Assembly (NCBI GenBank): GCA_009909035.1
Contig: JAAAOB010000133.1
Location: forward strand, 1 to 64,000
Origin: Bacteroidota bacterium
Lineage (GTDB): Bacteria; Bacteroidota; Rhodothermia; Balneolales; Balneolaceae
Length of the DNA stretch: 64,000 nucleotides
Direction of reading: 5' to 3'
Made by a program: the position numbers and the translations under genes. Under the pieces are notes generated by a model. That model was not told the origin of the DNA. It worked only from the letters and a program-made list of their open reading frames with translations, and searched no databases. This document shows positions 48,311 to 58,286 of this stretch, in pieces (positions within the stretch are counted from its first letter, which is position 1; the number at the start of each line of letters is the position of its first letter).

Positions 48311-48715
48311 TTATGTTGTCTGCTTGGTGGTAGCCGGTTTAAACATCAGGCGCTGGCCATGTGGCACCTTAAATAAGCCGCGTTTCATTTCCATGCTCGA
48401 TACATTTTTTGACTCAAATTTTTCCTTCAGGAGTTCCTGAATAATCCATGGGTCAATCGTATCACCGCACGTAAAGATATCCACTGCTGCATAGTTATAT
48501 TCGGGCCAGGTATGGATTGCGACGTGAGATTCGGCAATTACCACGACACCGCTTACCCCGTATGGGCTAAACTTGTGAAAATTTTGTGAGATAATGGTGG
48601 CACCGGATGCCCGTGTAGCATCCAACATTGAAGTTTCAATATACTCAACATCGTTAATGGTTGACTCCTTACAATCGTAAAATTCAACAAGGATTTGGCG
48701 GCCAAGAGCTTCCAT
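48311..48715 (-). CDS. speD: S-adenosylmethionine decarboxylase proenzyme
   Basis: A 134-residue class 1B (SpeH-type) proenzyme. Self-processing at S63 in [13 protein letters not shown] gives the pyruvoyl group; the FTCGD cysteine region follows. It supplies decarboxylated SAM to SpeE. First gene of the polyamine run speD-pdaD-speE-Omp85; the divergent E1 gene begins 149 bases upstream. Confidence 0.95.
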   Translation of the reverse strand: MEALGRQILVEFYDCKESTINDVEYIETSMLDATRASGATIISQNFHKFSPYGVSGVVVIAESHVAIHTWPEYNYAAVDIFTCGDTIDPWIIQELLKEKFESKNVSSMEMKRGLFKVPHGQRLMFKPATTKQTT

Positions 48716-48864
48716 AGGCTACAATATTAGGGCAATTAGAGTAAAAAATGAGTGAAAATCAGGATTGTAATTCACCGCAAGTGATTATATCCTGTCGGAG
48801 TGTTTGTATATCAACGTCCGGTTATCAATAAAAGATAAAAAGGTATCAAAAATACGCAGAAATA

Positions 48865-50862
48865 ATGGGAAAACTGATATCTGCCAAAGAAAAATTTTCT
48901 AAACAGACGGCTCTCTCCATCTACAGGGAACTCGTAACGCCGCGATTGATTGAAGAGAAAATGTTAAATCTTCTGCGGCAAAACAAAATCAGTAAGTGGT
49001 TTTCGGGAATTGGCCAGGAGGCGATCTCTGTTGGAACCGCCAAAGCTGCCGAACCGGGCGATTATCTGCTGCCGATGCATCGGAATCTTGGCGTATTTAC
49101 AACGCGTGGTGTGCCCTACTATCCCCTGTTTTGCCAGCTATTTGGAAAAGCAGACGGTTTTACCGGCGGACGCGATCGCTCGTTCCATTTTGGGACGACG
49201 AACTACAACATTTTCGGAATGATTTCTCACCTGGCCGCTACCATGCCGGTTGCCGATGGTATTGCGCTGGCACGAAAATTGACCGGCCAGCAATCCGTGG
49301 CTATCAGCTTCTGCGGAGACGGAGGCACAAGTGAAGGCGACTTTCACGAAGCCCTGAATCTTGCAGGCGTATGGGAGCTGCCGGTCATATTTATGATTGA
49401 AAACAACGGCTACGGATTATCAACCCCCGTTTCCGAACAGTATGCGTGCGACCATCTTGTGGACCGGGCGGCCGGGTACGGTCTGGAGGGTATGAGAATT
49501 GACGGAAATGACTATTTTGAGGTTTATGATTCAGTAAAAAAGGCCCGTCGGCTGGCGCTCTCTGGTCAACCGGTCCTTATTGAGGCAAAAACATTTCGAA
49601 TGCGCGGACATGAAGAGGCATCCGGCACATTTTATGTGGACGATGAAGAGTTTGAAAAATGGAAGCCGAAAGATCCGGTCTTTCGTTTTGAAGAATGGCT
49701 CAAAAACGAGTCCTATCTTGAGACGGACGACAGCCTTGAATCCATCAAAAAAAGCGTGCAGGAACGTTTTGAACCAGATTTGGTGCGCGCTCTTGAGGCT
49801 GCTCCCCCCGATTTTGATGAACAAACCGAAAGGGATCGCGCGGGACTCGTGCGTGATTCGGGAATTAAAAGTCGGAAAAGAAGTGATCGCTCATCAGAAA
49901 AACGATTGATTGATGTTGTCCGAATGGCACAGCTGCAGGCTTTTGATGAAGATGAATCGTTCCTGCTGATGGGCCAGGATGTGGCCGAGTATGGGGGCGT
50001 TTTTAAGGTATCGGAGGGATTTTTAAAACGTTATGGCCACGACCGAATCCGCAACACCCCTATCATTGAATCCGGGGCCATCGGGGCTGCCATTGGCCTT
50101 GCCGTGGAGGGATTTAAACCGGTAGTAGAGATTCAGTTTGCAGATTTTATCACCTGCGGATTTAACCAGATCGTCAATAACATGGCAAAAGGCCGCTACC
50201 GCTGGATGCCCAACCTGAACATAACAATCCGCGCTCCGCACGGAGCAGGTGTGGGGGCGGGGCCATTTCACTCGCAATCACCCGAACATTGGTTTATGAG
50301 TCTGCCGGGGGTTCGTATTCTTATCCCATCCGGCGTGACCGATGCTCAACATATGCTCTACAGCGCGTTGTATGATCCAAACCCGGTCCTTTTCTTCGAG
50401 CATAAAAAATTGTACAGGAGCATACGAGAGGTGACTCCGGACGACTGCCATTTTATCGATCTCGATAACGCCCGGGTCGTCCGCACCGGCCAACATGCCA
50501 CGATCATTACGTACGGACTCGGCGTGCACTGGGCTCTAGACGCGGCGGAGATGTATGAGAAAAAAGGCGTTGACCTTGAGATTCTCGACCTTCGCACCCT
50601 CGCCCCTATCGACTGGAATTCGATACGGGAATCGGTCCAAAAAACGAACCGGGTTCTTTTGCTTGAAGAAGCCCCGGAAGTAATGGGCCCAATGAGCGAA
50701 ATTGCTGCCGGAATTTCGGAACGCTGCTTCCAATTTCTGGACGCCCCGGTGGTCCGTTGCTCGTCCATTCATACTCCCATTCCCTTTAGCAGAGAACTGG
50801 AAGAGGGATATCTTGCGAACTACCGCCTTGGCGAAAAGCTTGATCAACTTTTAGCATTTTGA
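48865..50862 (+). CDS. Fused alpha/beta E1 of a 2-oxoacid dehydrogenase complex
   Basis: A 665-residue fusion of both E1 subunits. The alpha part (about 15-330) has the thiamine-diphosphate motif GDGGTSEGDFHEALNLAGV...NNGYGLSTP. The beta part (about 345-665) has MGQDVAEYGGVFKVSEGF and EIQFADFI. It decarboxylates a 2-oxoacid, most likely the branched-chain type. No E2 or E3 gene is nearby, so the complex is assembled from parts elsewhere. Single transcriptional unit. Confidence 0.92.
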   Translation: MGKLISAKEKFSKQTALSIYRELVTPRLIEEKMLNLLRQNKISKWFSGIGQEAISVGTAKAAEPGDYLLPMHRNLGVFTTRGVPYYPLFCQLFGKADGFTGGRDRSFHFGTTNYNIFGMISHLAATMPVADGIALARKLTGQQSVAISFCGDGGTSEGDFHEALNLAGVWELPVIFMIENNGYGLSTPVSEQYACDHLVDRAAGYGLEGMRIDGNDYFEVYDSVKKARRLALSGQPVLIEAKTFRMRGHEEASGTFYVDDEEFEKWKPKDPVFRFEEWLKNESYLETDDSLESIKKSVQERFEPDLVRALEAAPPDFDEQTERDRAGLVRDSGIKSRKRSDRSSEKRLIDVVRMAQLQAFDEDESFLLMGQDVAEYGGVFKVSEGFLKRYGHDRIRNTPIIESGAIGAAIGLAVEGFKPVVEIQFADFITCGFNQIVNNMAKGRYRWMPNLNITIRAPHGAGVGAGPFHSQSPEHWFMSLPGVRILIPSGVTDAQHMLYSALYDPNPVLFFEHKKLYRSIREVTPDDCHFIDLDNARVVRTGQHATIITYGLGVHWALDAAEMYEKKGVDLEILDLRTLAPIDWNSIRESVQKTNRVLLLEEAPEVMGPMSEIAAGISERCFQFLDAPVVRCSSIHTPIPFSRELEEGYLANYRLGEKLDQLLAF

Positions 50863-50958
50863 TACGCTCTTATCCCACTGTTTTATTCTTCACACCATTT
50901 TTTAATGAGGCAGCATCTCTCTATTTTTACGTTTTAAACAGTTTAGAAATAAAGCATT

Positions 50959-52119
50959 ATGTCAACCCAATTTATTGATCAGCAGCAGGATCTCATGTCC
51001 ATTCTTCCTGCGCTGAAGAACAGTGACCAGATTGCCATCGACCTGGAGTTTGACAAAAATTACTACCGGTATGGGTTTAATCTCTGCCTGATGCAGATCT
51101 TCGACGGATCCACATGCTACCTGATAGATCCTTTGAATAATTCTCTCGATATTGAAGCGATATTCCCGGTTTTAGAAGATCCGGCAATCACAAAAGTATC
51201 CTTCGCTTTTGGAGAAGATCTGCGCCTTCTGCACTCTATCGGCTGCTTTCCGAAGAATATTTACGATCTCGATAACGCCATCAGCATTCTGAATTACTCT
51301 CCGGCGTCCCTGACCAATCACCTCCAGGACATTCTTGGAATCGATACCGGAAAATCCTCTCAAATGAGTAACTGGTACCGGCGGCCGCTATCAGATGAAC
51401 AGGCCGAATATGCTGCCCAGGATGTTCTGCACCTGCTTACGTTAAAAGCTGTACTTGAACAAGAGGCGGAAGAGAAGAATGTGGCCTCCTGGATTGAACA
51501 GGAAAATCGTGTTATGGACACCGAAGACCATTCACAAACAGACGATAATGGTTTTCTCAAAGAAAAAGATAAAACGGATCTGAATGAGAAACAGTGGCAC
51601 ATCTTTACCCGCTTAATGGAAGCGCGTGAAGAGATAGCTGAAAAATTGAATAAACCCTCGTTCCAGGTGATTAAGAAAAGTGTGATTCAACAGATTGTAC
51701 AAGAGCCTCAGCGACTAAACCGCTGGACCAACACACGCGGGATATTTAAGCGCATCAGAACGGAGAAAATGAAACAAAAGCTTTCCGAAATACTGCAGGA
51801 AGCTGAGACAGAAGCGGACAAGAACGGCCTTTCGGAATCTGAACCAGCCAGCCAGCCCCCTTCAGTTGAACAAAAGAAACAGTACAGGGAGCAGAGAGAG
51901 AAGATAAACCGGGCAAAATCCGAGTTCTTTACACCTATAAAACAGGAAATAGAAAATGATTATGGAAAAGAGGTCACCACCTTTCTTTTTAGTAATCGTA
52001 TCATTGCGGAAACCGTGACCCAGCAACGGGTGCTATTACAGTATAAACGTGATCTGTTGGAACAGTACGCAACTAAACTTGATCTGGACATGCATGAGTA
52101 TATCGAGTTTAGTAATTGA
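50959..52119 (+). CDS. rnd: Ribonuclease D
   Basis: A 386-residue DEDD-type 3'-5' exoribonuclease. D28 and E30 are in IAIDLEFD, SFAFGEDLRLLHSIG gives the second aspartate, and YAAQDVLHL gives the Y-x3-D motif. An HRDC domain (about 190-270; LNEKQWHIFTRLMEAREEIA) follows, then a charged helical tail. It trims tRNA and other stable RNAs. It converges with the histidine kinase gene. Confidence 0.92.
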   Translation: MSTQFIDQQQDLMSILPALKNSDQIAIDLEFDKNYYRYGFNLCLMQIFDGSTCYLIDPLNNSLDIEAIFPVLEDPAITKVSFAFGEDLRLLHSIGCFPKNIYDLDNAISILNYSPASLTNHLQDILGIDTGKSSQMSNWYRRPLSDEQAEYAAQDVLHLLTLKAVLEQEAEEKNVASWIEQENRVMDTEDHSQTDDNGFLKEKDKTDLNEKQWHIFTRLMEAREEIAEKLNKPSFQVIKKSVIQQIVQEPQRLNRWTNTRGIFKRIRTEKMKQKLSEILQEAETEADKNGLSESEPASQPPSVEQKKQYREQREKINRAKSEFFTPIKQEIENDYGKEVTTFLFSNRIIAETVTQQRVLLQYKRDLLEQYATKLDLDMHEYIEFSN

Positions 52120-52164
52120 TCGTCTACCTGCTTTCGATCGCTGTAGGCCTGTGGGCAACCGGTT

Positions 52165-53274
52165 TTATTGTTGAAGCGTTATGGTAAATGTTGTCCCGAC
52201 ACCCACTTCACTCTCCACGGTGATATCCCCGCCCATTTTTTTGAGATGGCTTTTAATAAGATAAAGCCCCACACCTTTGCTGTCTTTATTTTCGTGAAAC
52301 GTTTCATTTATTTGGAAAATTCTATTCTGAATCGTGCACATATCCATCCCCCGGCCGTTGTCCTCAAACACAATTGCAGGAATATTATTTTTTATGAAAG
52401 ATGAAATGTTGATTTCAGGAGAATGGCCCTCTTTTGAATATTTAATCGAGTTGGTGATCAGATTCATGAACATGCTCTCCAGATGAGCCGGAGTAAACCT
52501 AACATCCGGCAGCTTGCTGAAATCTGCTCGAATTTTAGTATTGGAATTGCTGATCAAAGCGAATATCGCACCCTCAACTTTCTCCAGAGTTTGCTTCAAA
52601 TCCACCATCTCCAAAGCCTCATTTCGAACAACCTTTTCGCTTAAAAAGTCCACATACGTATTCAGCGTATCTTTGAGATGACACCCTGTCAGTTTTAAAA
52701 TATCAATAAGTTCAGCGGTGTACCGGTCACTGATTTTGGAGGTATCCAGCAGGTCGAAAATCGTCATCAGGCTGGAGAGCGGCGATCGTAAATCGTGGGA
52801 AACCGTTAAATTGAATTGGTTCAGATCACGATTTACGGAAGATAGTGTTTCAATCAGTTCGATTCTCTCATTTTCCAGGCGTTTTTTATGAGTAATATTC
52901 TTTGCTATTGCAAAAACCAGCTGATCATCAGGTAATGGCTCCGACGTCCATTCAAGCCAAACAATGTCACCACCCTTGGTGATATATCGATTTTCGAAAT
53001 TCAGAAGAGTGTCATTGTTGTGAATGTTCCTCCGGGCCTCGGATGTTTTTTTCCTGTCGTCCGGATGAATAAAACCATTTATCGGGCGGCTATAGAGCTC
53101 ATCATAGGAGTATTGGAGCAGCTTATGAACAGCCGGGTTTACATTTTTAAAATACCCGTCAAACCCCGCAATGCAGACAAGATCAGGAGACAAATGGAAA
53201 AAATGCTCATAATCAAAATCGGTGTTGTTTAGAAGCAATGGAGATCCTCTGTTTTGTTTACATAATCTCATCAA
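52165..53274 (-). CDS. PAS-domain sensor histidine kinase
   Basis: A 369-residue cytoplasmic-looking kinase with no membrane segment. A PAS/PAC sensor unit (about 18-130; FHLSPDLVCIAGFDGYFKNVNPAVHKLL) is followed by a HisKA-type helix pair with the phospho-acceptor histidine in TVSHDLRSPLSSL. The HATPase domain has LITNSIKYS, FEDNGRGMD and GVGLYLIKSHLKKMGG. No response regulator is adjacent, so it is an orphan kinase. It may report to a partner elsewhere. Confidence 0.88.
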   Translation of the reverse strand: MMRLCKQNRGSPLLLNNTDFDYEHFFHLSPDLVCIAGFDGYFKNVNPAVHKLLQYSYDELYSRPINGFIHPDDRKKTSEARRNIHNNDTLLNFENRYITKGGDIVWLEWTSEPLPDDQLVFAIAKNITHKKRLENERIELIETLSSVNRDLNQFNLTVSHDLRSPLSSLMTIFDLLDTSKISDRYTAELIDILKLTGCHLKDTLNTYVDFLSEKVVRNEALEMVDLKQTLEKVEGAIFALISNSNTKIRADFSKLPDVRFTPAHLESMFMNLITNSIKYSKEGHSPEINISSFIKNNIPAIVFEDNGRGMDMCTIQNRIFQINETFHENKDSKGVGLYLIKSHLKKMGGDITVESEVGVGTTFTITLQQ

Positions 53275-53463
53275 AATACGCTAATTATTATCTCCTGCAA
53301 ACAAATGTGTCTCAAGTAATCTTATCCGGATCAGCCACAAACACGTAATGCAGAAACCATTCTTTCTTTTCTTGGATGTTACTCTATTTCGATGTCGTAC
53401 ACGCCCTCCAGTGTGAAAAAAAACAAAAGCTACAGACTATGATAAGGTCAGGAGAAGAACATC

Positions 53464-54279
53464 ATGTCTGTGTCCGCCATCAATGACAATGGATACATCG
53501 GCACAAGGCGGGCTATCCCTGCGTTAGTTAATGAAATGATACGTTTTTGTGAAGTCTGTCGGGCCGATGTTCTCTTTTTTACAGGTCAGAAACGGGAAAC
53601 AAACTGGAAGAGTATGGCGAAAGTTGCTGAAACAAATAACGCCCGGAGAAACGCATCGCACCGAACCAACCGCGAGTGGCTGAATGACCTTGCACCTCCG
53701 GCCAATGAAAAGGCTCTGCATGATTTGCGAAATTTTCTGCTCAAAGGATTGACGCCGGCTCTGGTGAAGTATAAAGATCGTGAACTGTACCCGTTTACGC
53801 AGGATGTAGCCCAGGATGCACTTCTGAAAATCCTGGATAACCTGGATTCCTTTCGGGGCGATAGCATGTTCACCACGTGGGCAATGAAAATTGCAATTCG
53901 TGAAGGGCTTTCGGAACTTCGGCGAAAAAAGTGGCAGGATATCTCGATACAGAGTTTGATTTATGATCCGGAACATGAAGGCCTTGGTGAAATAAACAGC
54001 CTTATCTTTTCATCAAATAATATTCCCCCTGATCAACAAACCCATGAACACCTGATACTGTCCATGGTTCTTCGCATCATCAATACAGAACTGTCCGAAC
54101 GTCAAAAAATGGCCCTTCTCGCTTTAAAAGTCCATCAGATGCCCATTTCCGTGGTGGCTGAACAGATGGGTATCAAACGGAATGCACTCTATAAACTGGT
54201 GCACGATGCCCGGGTTAAACTAAAACATAGACTCTACGCGTCCGGCATTGATGCAGAAAAACTATTCTACCAGATGTAA
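53464..54279 (+). CDS. ECF-type sigma factor
   Basis: A 271-residue sigma-70 family member. Region 2 (LYPFTQDVAQDALLKILDNL, SMFTTWAMKIAIREGLSEL) and region 4 (LSERQKMALLALKVHQM, then VAEQMGIKRNALYKLVHDARVKLK) are clear. ATG 53464 is preceded by AGGAG. An internal ATG at 53614 would remove a 50-residue leader unlike other sigma factors and is a possible real start. The small zinc protein 50 bases downstream is a likely anti-sigma factor, so this is a self-contained regulatory unit. Confidence 0.86.
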   Translation: MSVSAINDNGYIGTRRAIPALVNEMIRFCEVCRADVLFFTGQKRETNWKSMAKVAETNNARRNASHRTNREWLNDLAPPANEKALHDLRNFLLKGLTPALVKYKDRELYPFTQDVAQDALLKILDNLDSFRGDSMFTTWAMKIAIREGLSELRRKKWQDISIQSLIYDPEHEGLGEINSLIFSSNNIPPDQQTHEHLILSMVLRIINTELSERQKMALLALKVHQMPISVVAEQMGIKRNALYKLVHDARVKLKHRLYASGIDAEKLFYQM

Positions 54280-54329
54280 GATTTGCCCGGCAAATCGCAT
54301 CTGAAGTCTAACCAACCGGAAGATGATCT

Positions 54330-54569
54330 ATGAGTAAATTCAACAAAACCGTAGTCCGGACCTTGATCAAAGCCATCCTGCAAACCCGCGTAGATGAAAT
54401 TGACTGCGGGGAGTGTTTTGGTATGATGGATAAGGCCGCTGAACACAACGTGGCAGGAAGACCTGCACCGGAACGATTGCCTCTTATTGAAGATCACCTC
54501 CGCAAGTGTGACGATTGCAGAGAGGAGTATGAGCAGTTTCTGATTGCACTCAAGTCAGCAGATGGGTAG
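54330..54569 (+). CDS. Small zinc-binding anti-sigma-like protein
   Basis: A 79-residue protein with the zinc-finger pattern of ZAS anti-sigma factors: CGECF near residue 26, then HLRKCDDCREEYEQF (HxxxCxxC). There is no membrane segment, so it would act in the cytoplasm and may release the sigma factor on thiol oxidation, as RsrA-type proteins do. GGAAGATGATCT lies just ahead of its ATG. Placed directly after the sigma gene and before the HEAT-redoxin gene. Confidence 0.78.
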   Translation: MSKFNKTVVRTLIKAILQTRVDEIDCGECFGMMDKAAEHNVAGRPAPERLPLIEDHLRKCDDCREEYEQFLIALKSADG

Positions 54570-54618
54570 GTTCTACATTCTTTTAATTTCTTCATGTTAA
54601 CAAATAGATGTTTTTAAA

Positions 54619-55818
54619 ATGAGATCAATCCTTTCGATCCTGACAACTATTCTCGTTGGCTACAACAGGCTTTCGGCAGCGGATTTGCTGTTTCATCAAA
54701 GCTTCTCGCCCCCCGGCGGTGGTTCCCGTGGTGATACGCACAGCGTGCAAAGCATCTGCAATCGGGTTCGAAATCATACGTTTCACCCGGTTAAAGACGG
54801 CTTTACCTACGATCGGGTACTGGATACTCAGGGTGTGGCGAATTTGCAGGATAAGGATTGGCGAATTCGGACTCTTGCCGTTCGAGATCTCGTTCGGCTC
54901 GGTTCGGCCGTCAATACGGTCCCGAAGCTGATGCATGCTCTCGGCGACAAAAATGAGCACGTGCGGCAGGTATCGGCTATGGTACTCGGAATTTTGAGGG
55001 CAGAACCGGCAACAGGTAAACTGGCAACACGTTTAACGGAAGATCCCGATGAGGTTGTGCGGGCACAGGCGGCCCGTTCACTCTGGCATATTGGCCGGAG
55101 GGATTCGCTGAACGCTGTAGATGCTGCGGCTTCATCGGATACGTCGAAAGATGTACGCCACCAGGCATCACTGGCCGCTCACGCCTTGCGTAACGGCTAC
55201 AAGGCGACACCTCAGCTCAAAGCAGCATTTAAACATCTGGATGAAAGCAGATTCAATACCCTTCAACCGGGTGATGAAGCGGACCCTTTTGAACTGCCGG
55301 ACAGTACCGGCTCCTTATGGCAACTTAAAGAAACAGTGGGCAAGGGCCCTGTTGTGCTTATTTGGGTATTTGCCGATTGGTGCCCGGTTTGCCACCGAGA
55401 ATTCCAGGAGCTTTTCGATCTAAAAGAGGAGTTTCAAAAGCGGGATATTACCATGGTTATCCTCGAGTGTCACGATTTATACCCGGCCCGCGTGATGACC
55501 GGCAAGGAGTTTGAGCCCGACTACTGGTTTTCTGACGAGCCGTTCTATGAATCGTATACCAAAAAGATTTGGTGGCCGCACCTTGCAGATCGTGCCGCCG
55601 GCGTTGGAACTCGCTACGGTGTACAGCCCATGGCGTACACCGTACATGCGGAATGGATCAATCGACCTGCCGTCGTTATTATTGATGACGAAGGGATGAT
55701 TCGGTACTCCTATCATGGAACCTTTTGGGGAGACCGGCCAAAGATGACGGATATCCTTGAGATGATCGATACTGATACGTATACCTATGAATCACCAAAG
55801 CGGCTGAACGCAACCTGA
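54619..55818 (+). CDS. HEAT-repeat and redoxin fusion protein
   Basis: A 399-residue protein. A weak N-terminal hydrophobic region may be a signal or anchor. Residues about 75-205 form three or four HEAT-type helical repeats (WRIRTLAVRDLVRLGS, VRQVSAMVLGILRA, VRAQAARSLWHIGR). A thioredoxin-fold AhpC/TSA or redoxin domain follows with the dithiol WCPVCHRE (C255, C258). It follows the sigma/anti-sigma pair at 49 bases and is probably its regulated output. This domain pairing is not one I know as a named family. Confidence 0.78.
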   Translation: MRSILSILTTILVGYNRLSAADLLFHQSFSPPGGGSRGDTHSVQSICNRVRNHTFHPVKDGFTYDRVLDTQGVANLQDKDWRIRTLAVRDLVRLGSAVNTVPKLMHALGDKNEHVRQVSAMVLGILRAEPATGKLATRLTEDPDEVVRAQAARSLWHIGRRDSLNAVDAAASSDTSKDVRHQASLAAHALRNGYKATPQLKAAFKHLDESRFNTLQPGDEADPFELPDSTGSLWQLKETVGKGPVVLIWVFADWCPVCHREFQELFDLKEEFQKRDITMVILECHDLYPARVMTGKEFEPDYWFSDEPFYESYTKKIWWPHLADRAAGVGTRYGVQPMAYTVHAEWINRPAVVIIDDEGMIRYSYHGTFWGDRPKMTDILEMIDTDTYTYESPKRLNAT

Positions 55819-56022
55819 AGTCATACCGGGCAAGGTGGCATTTTGAATAGATCCGGTTGATTTTGCAATGTGCATTATAAAGCGGTTTATTATCTAAAAC
55901 ACTTTACATTTTAGCCGGTGCACAACCGACTAAAAAAACCATCTATACTCCATGCATCTTTTTTGACGCAGAAAGGTGCCTGAATCATTTCACACATAAC
56001 AATTAAATAAACATATTCATCT

Positions 56023-56385
56023 ATGGACTTTGAAGCTATTTACGATTGGTTTATGGGGCTCGGCGAACCGTACGGAGTCGATCCGGTCATTTTCGGTGCC
56101 ATTTATGTGGGTGCAATTCCTATATTCTGGGTAGCAATTGCTTGGCTTGCCTACAATATTAAAAATGGAAAATCTGTGGCGGGGCCTGTTCTTTTGGCTT
56201 GTGCCTGTGCCGTATCGGCCTATATCTACCTCATTATTGTTGGGGAGAATGTTCCGCTGTGGGTCTATGGTTTTATTCTTGCCATCATTGCTTATGCCAT
56301 TTATTCAACGCTAAATAAAGTAAAGCAGAAAAAAGCGGAGGTAAAAAAAGAGCAGATGTCGGGTGGAGAAATGGATGAACAGTAA
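56023..56385 (+). CDS. Small membrane protein, unknown
   Basis: A 120-residue protein with three hydrophobic segments (about 21-44, 52-73, 78-99) and a lysine-rich, then acidic tail. No family recognised. It is on its own, converging with the 622-residue unknown gene, whose stop is 33 bases away. Confidence 0.62.
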   Translation: MDFEAIYDWFMGLGEPYGVDPVIFGAIYVGAIPIFWVAIAWLAYNIKNGKSVAGPVLLACACAVSAYIYLIIVGENVPLWVYGFILAIIAYAIYSTLNKVKQKKAEVKKEQMSGGEMDEQ

Positions 56386-56417
56386 TGGAATTACGTTCAA
56401 GGACGATCACCGAGCCG

Positions 56418-58286
56418 CTATGCTCTCTCACTTTTACGTGACACCGTTTTCTGAATTTCCTGAACCGCTTTTTTCCATAAACTACGGGGTTGGCTAACAG
56501 CAGGAGGAATATCGTGAGTCCATTCTGTAAACGTGTACCTCTCCTCTTCATGCCGGCTGGCGATGCGTTCCAGTGATTTACGGCCGGCGTTGTAGTTTAA
56601 ATTCAGAAAATCTATCGTGTCGTTTGTCAATTCAACTTTATACTGATCAACAAGAGTCTCTGCAAGGCGAATGGCTGCAAGGCCGAGTCCATTGTCTGCC
56701 TCCTTCGCCATTCGGCGGCCAAGTTCCTGTTTCTGAATTGCACTTAAGTCAGGCGACAGGCCGCCCAGGTAGATTGCTTTTGTAGCATTAATGTTGCGCT
56801 GTATTTCTGGCTTTGAGAGCTGGATATGAGGTTCAAGCGCAACCGCTATCTCCACCGCAAGCCGCCGGGCAGACATACCGCCTTTGTTATTGAAAGAGGA
56901 AAACAGGGAGTGGCTTTGATAATTGATATCCTCTTTTTTGAAATACCACGAGAGATGACGGCACACCTGCAGTTTCTGCTCCTCGTTTAAGGCGATGACG
57001 CTTTCGCGAATTCGAATACCCCGCCGGCCTTTACCCAGTTTTAACCGCCATGTTGAGTTGCCGGATGTTGAAATAACGTTGGCCCATCGTTTTTGAGCTT
57101 CTACAAGTTCTTTGTGCCGCTTTCCCGATTCATCATACCCTTCATGTGCCAGCCGGTAGAGTTCATAACTGTTTTCAAGGATCGTTGCGATCTTTTTTAC
57201 TTCTCGTAATGGCAGGTGTACATCTTTTGCTGCATGTATAGCCTGCACCGACAGACGATCCATACTACGCGTCACCTTGTGAATCAGATCATTGATCGGC
57301 ATTCCTTCCGGAAGTTCATCGACCGTGGCAAACCCGGCCTCAACAAGATAGGCGGCGAGGGCTCTCATGCGGTTCCCGCCCCTGGCCTGGGAGACCCGGT
57401 ACAAACTGCGCTTTTCTTCAAGCTGATCTATTGCATCAGCATATTTCCAGCGGCCTGAGTAGGAGAAGGTCAGCGTTGGGAGCTCCCTCCCGTTGATAAG
57501 CTCAAAAGCGAGAATCATCATCTCCTCCACATCCCGGAAGGTCATTAAATAGGGATTATCGTTTTCTATGGCCGACATAATCCTTTGCAGAAAGAACTTT
57601 TCTCGTTGGACTCCATACTTCAATCGCCCCGATGTATTCCCCGTAAACCACTGCTTGATCTCTTTCGCAGCTTCAGGGGAGCCTTTGTGTAGATCTGAAG
57701 CGATCTCATCGATCTGTTTACGGTACGAAACGTAGAGTTCACGCACTTTGGTTTGGAGCCCGATCCGGCGATATGCAAATATCTGGCCCATGATTTCGCC
57801 AATATGGCGATCACCCGTTAAATCAGAAAATGCTATTGTAACCCCATACGGTGTTAAATCAACCCGACGGAGTAGCTGCATGGCAGCCGCACGCCTGCGG
57901 GCGTCACCCTCGTAGCCCTGCACCACTTTATCGCGGGCCACAAGGATTAAATCTCCCAGCTTTTCAGTTATGTCAAGGATATCCCGTTCGCTCTGCTCTT
58001 CAAGATGCCCCTGGGTTCCATCGTAAACAACCTTTGCAATCAAACCCAATATGCCCGAAAAAACGGTGAAACTGACGAAGTAGACGAGTAACGAAAGAGA
58101 CGGCATCGTGCCATACCCAATATAGTACCCTCCAATAAGCCCGAGCGTGGTTACAGGTCCGGCAGTCCAGAATATTTGCATTAGCGAGTGCGACCATTTT
58201 ACCTGTTTCAAACTCCGCTTCAAACGGCGGGTATGTTCGTTCGACTCCCTGTTGATCGTTATTTTTCTGTTTTCTGTAGCAGACAA
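56418..58286 (-). CDS. Large membrane-anchored protein, unknown
   Basis: A 622-residue protein with two membrane segments close to the N-terminus (about 39-60 and 64-86) and a long, helix-rich cytoplasmic part. Stretches such as YRKQIDEIASDLHKG and a lysine/arginine-rich GKGRRGIRIRE occur, but no catalytic motif or family is recognisable. Codon use looks like the neighbours. It is a single minus-strand gene, ending near the small membrane protein and starting about 340 bases from the cold-shock gene. Confidence 0.7.
   Translation of the reverse strand: MSATENRKITINRESNEHTRRLKRSLKQVKWSHSLMQIFWTAGPVTTLGLIGGYYIGYGTMPSLSLLVYFVSFTVFSGILGLIAKVVYDGTQGHLEEQSERDILDITEKLGDLILVARDKVVQGYEGDARRRAAAMQLLRRVDLTPYGVTIAFSDLTGDRHIGEIMGQIFAYRRIGLQTKVRELYVSYRKQIDEIASDLHKGSPEAAKEIKQWFTGNTSGRLKYGVQREKFFLQRIMSAIENDNPYLMTFRDVEEMMILAFELINGRELPTLTFSYSGRWKYADAIDQLEEKRSLYRVSQARGGNRMRALAAYLVEAGFATVDELPEGMPINDLIHKVTRSMDRLSVQAIHAAKDVHLPLREVKKIATILENSYELYRLAHEGYDESGKRHKELVEAQKRWANVISTSGNSTWRLKLGKGRRGIRIRESVIALNEEQKLQVCRHLSWYFKKEDINYQSHSLFSSFNNKGGMSARRLAVEIAVALEPHIQLSKPEIQRNINATKAIYLGGLSPDLSAIQKQELGRRMAKEADNGLGLAAIRLAETLVDQYKVELTNDTIDFLNLNYNAGRKSLERIASRHEEERYTFTEWTHDIPPAVSQPRSLWKKAVQEIQKTVSRKSERA

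Noticed and set aside
55909-55935. Hairpin TTTTAGCCGGT / ACCGACTAAAA as a terminator
   Set aside because: It has a mismatch in the stem and is followed by A rather than T on the plus strand, so a terminator role is not supported.
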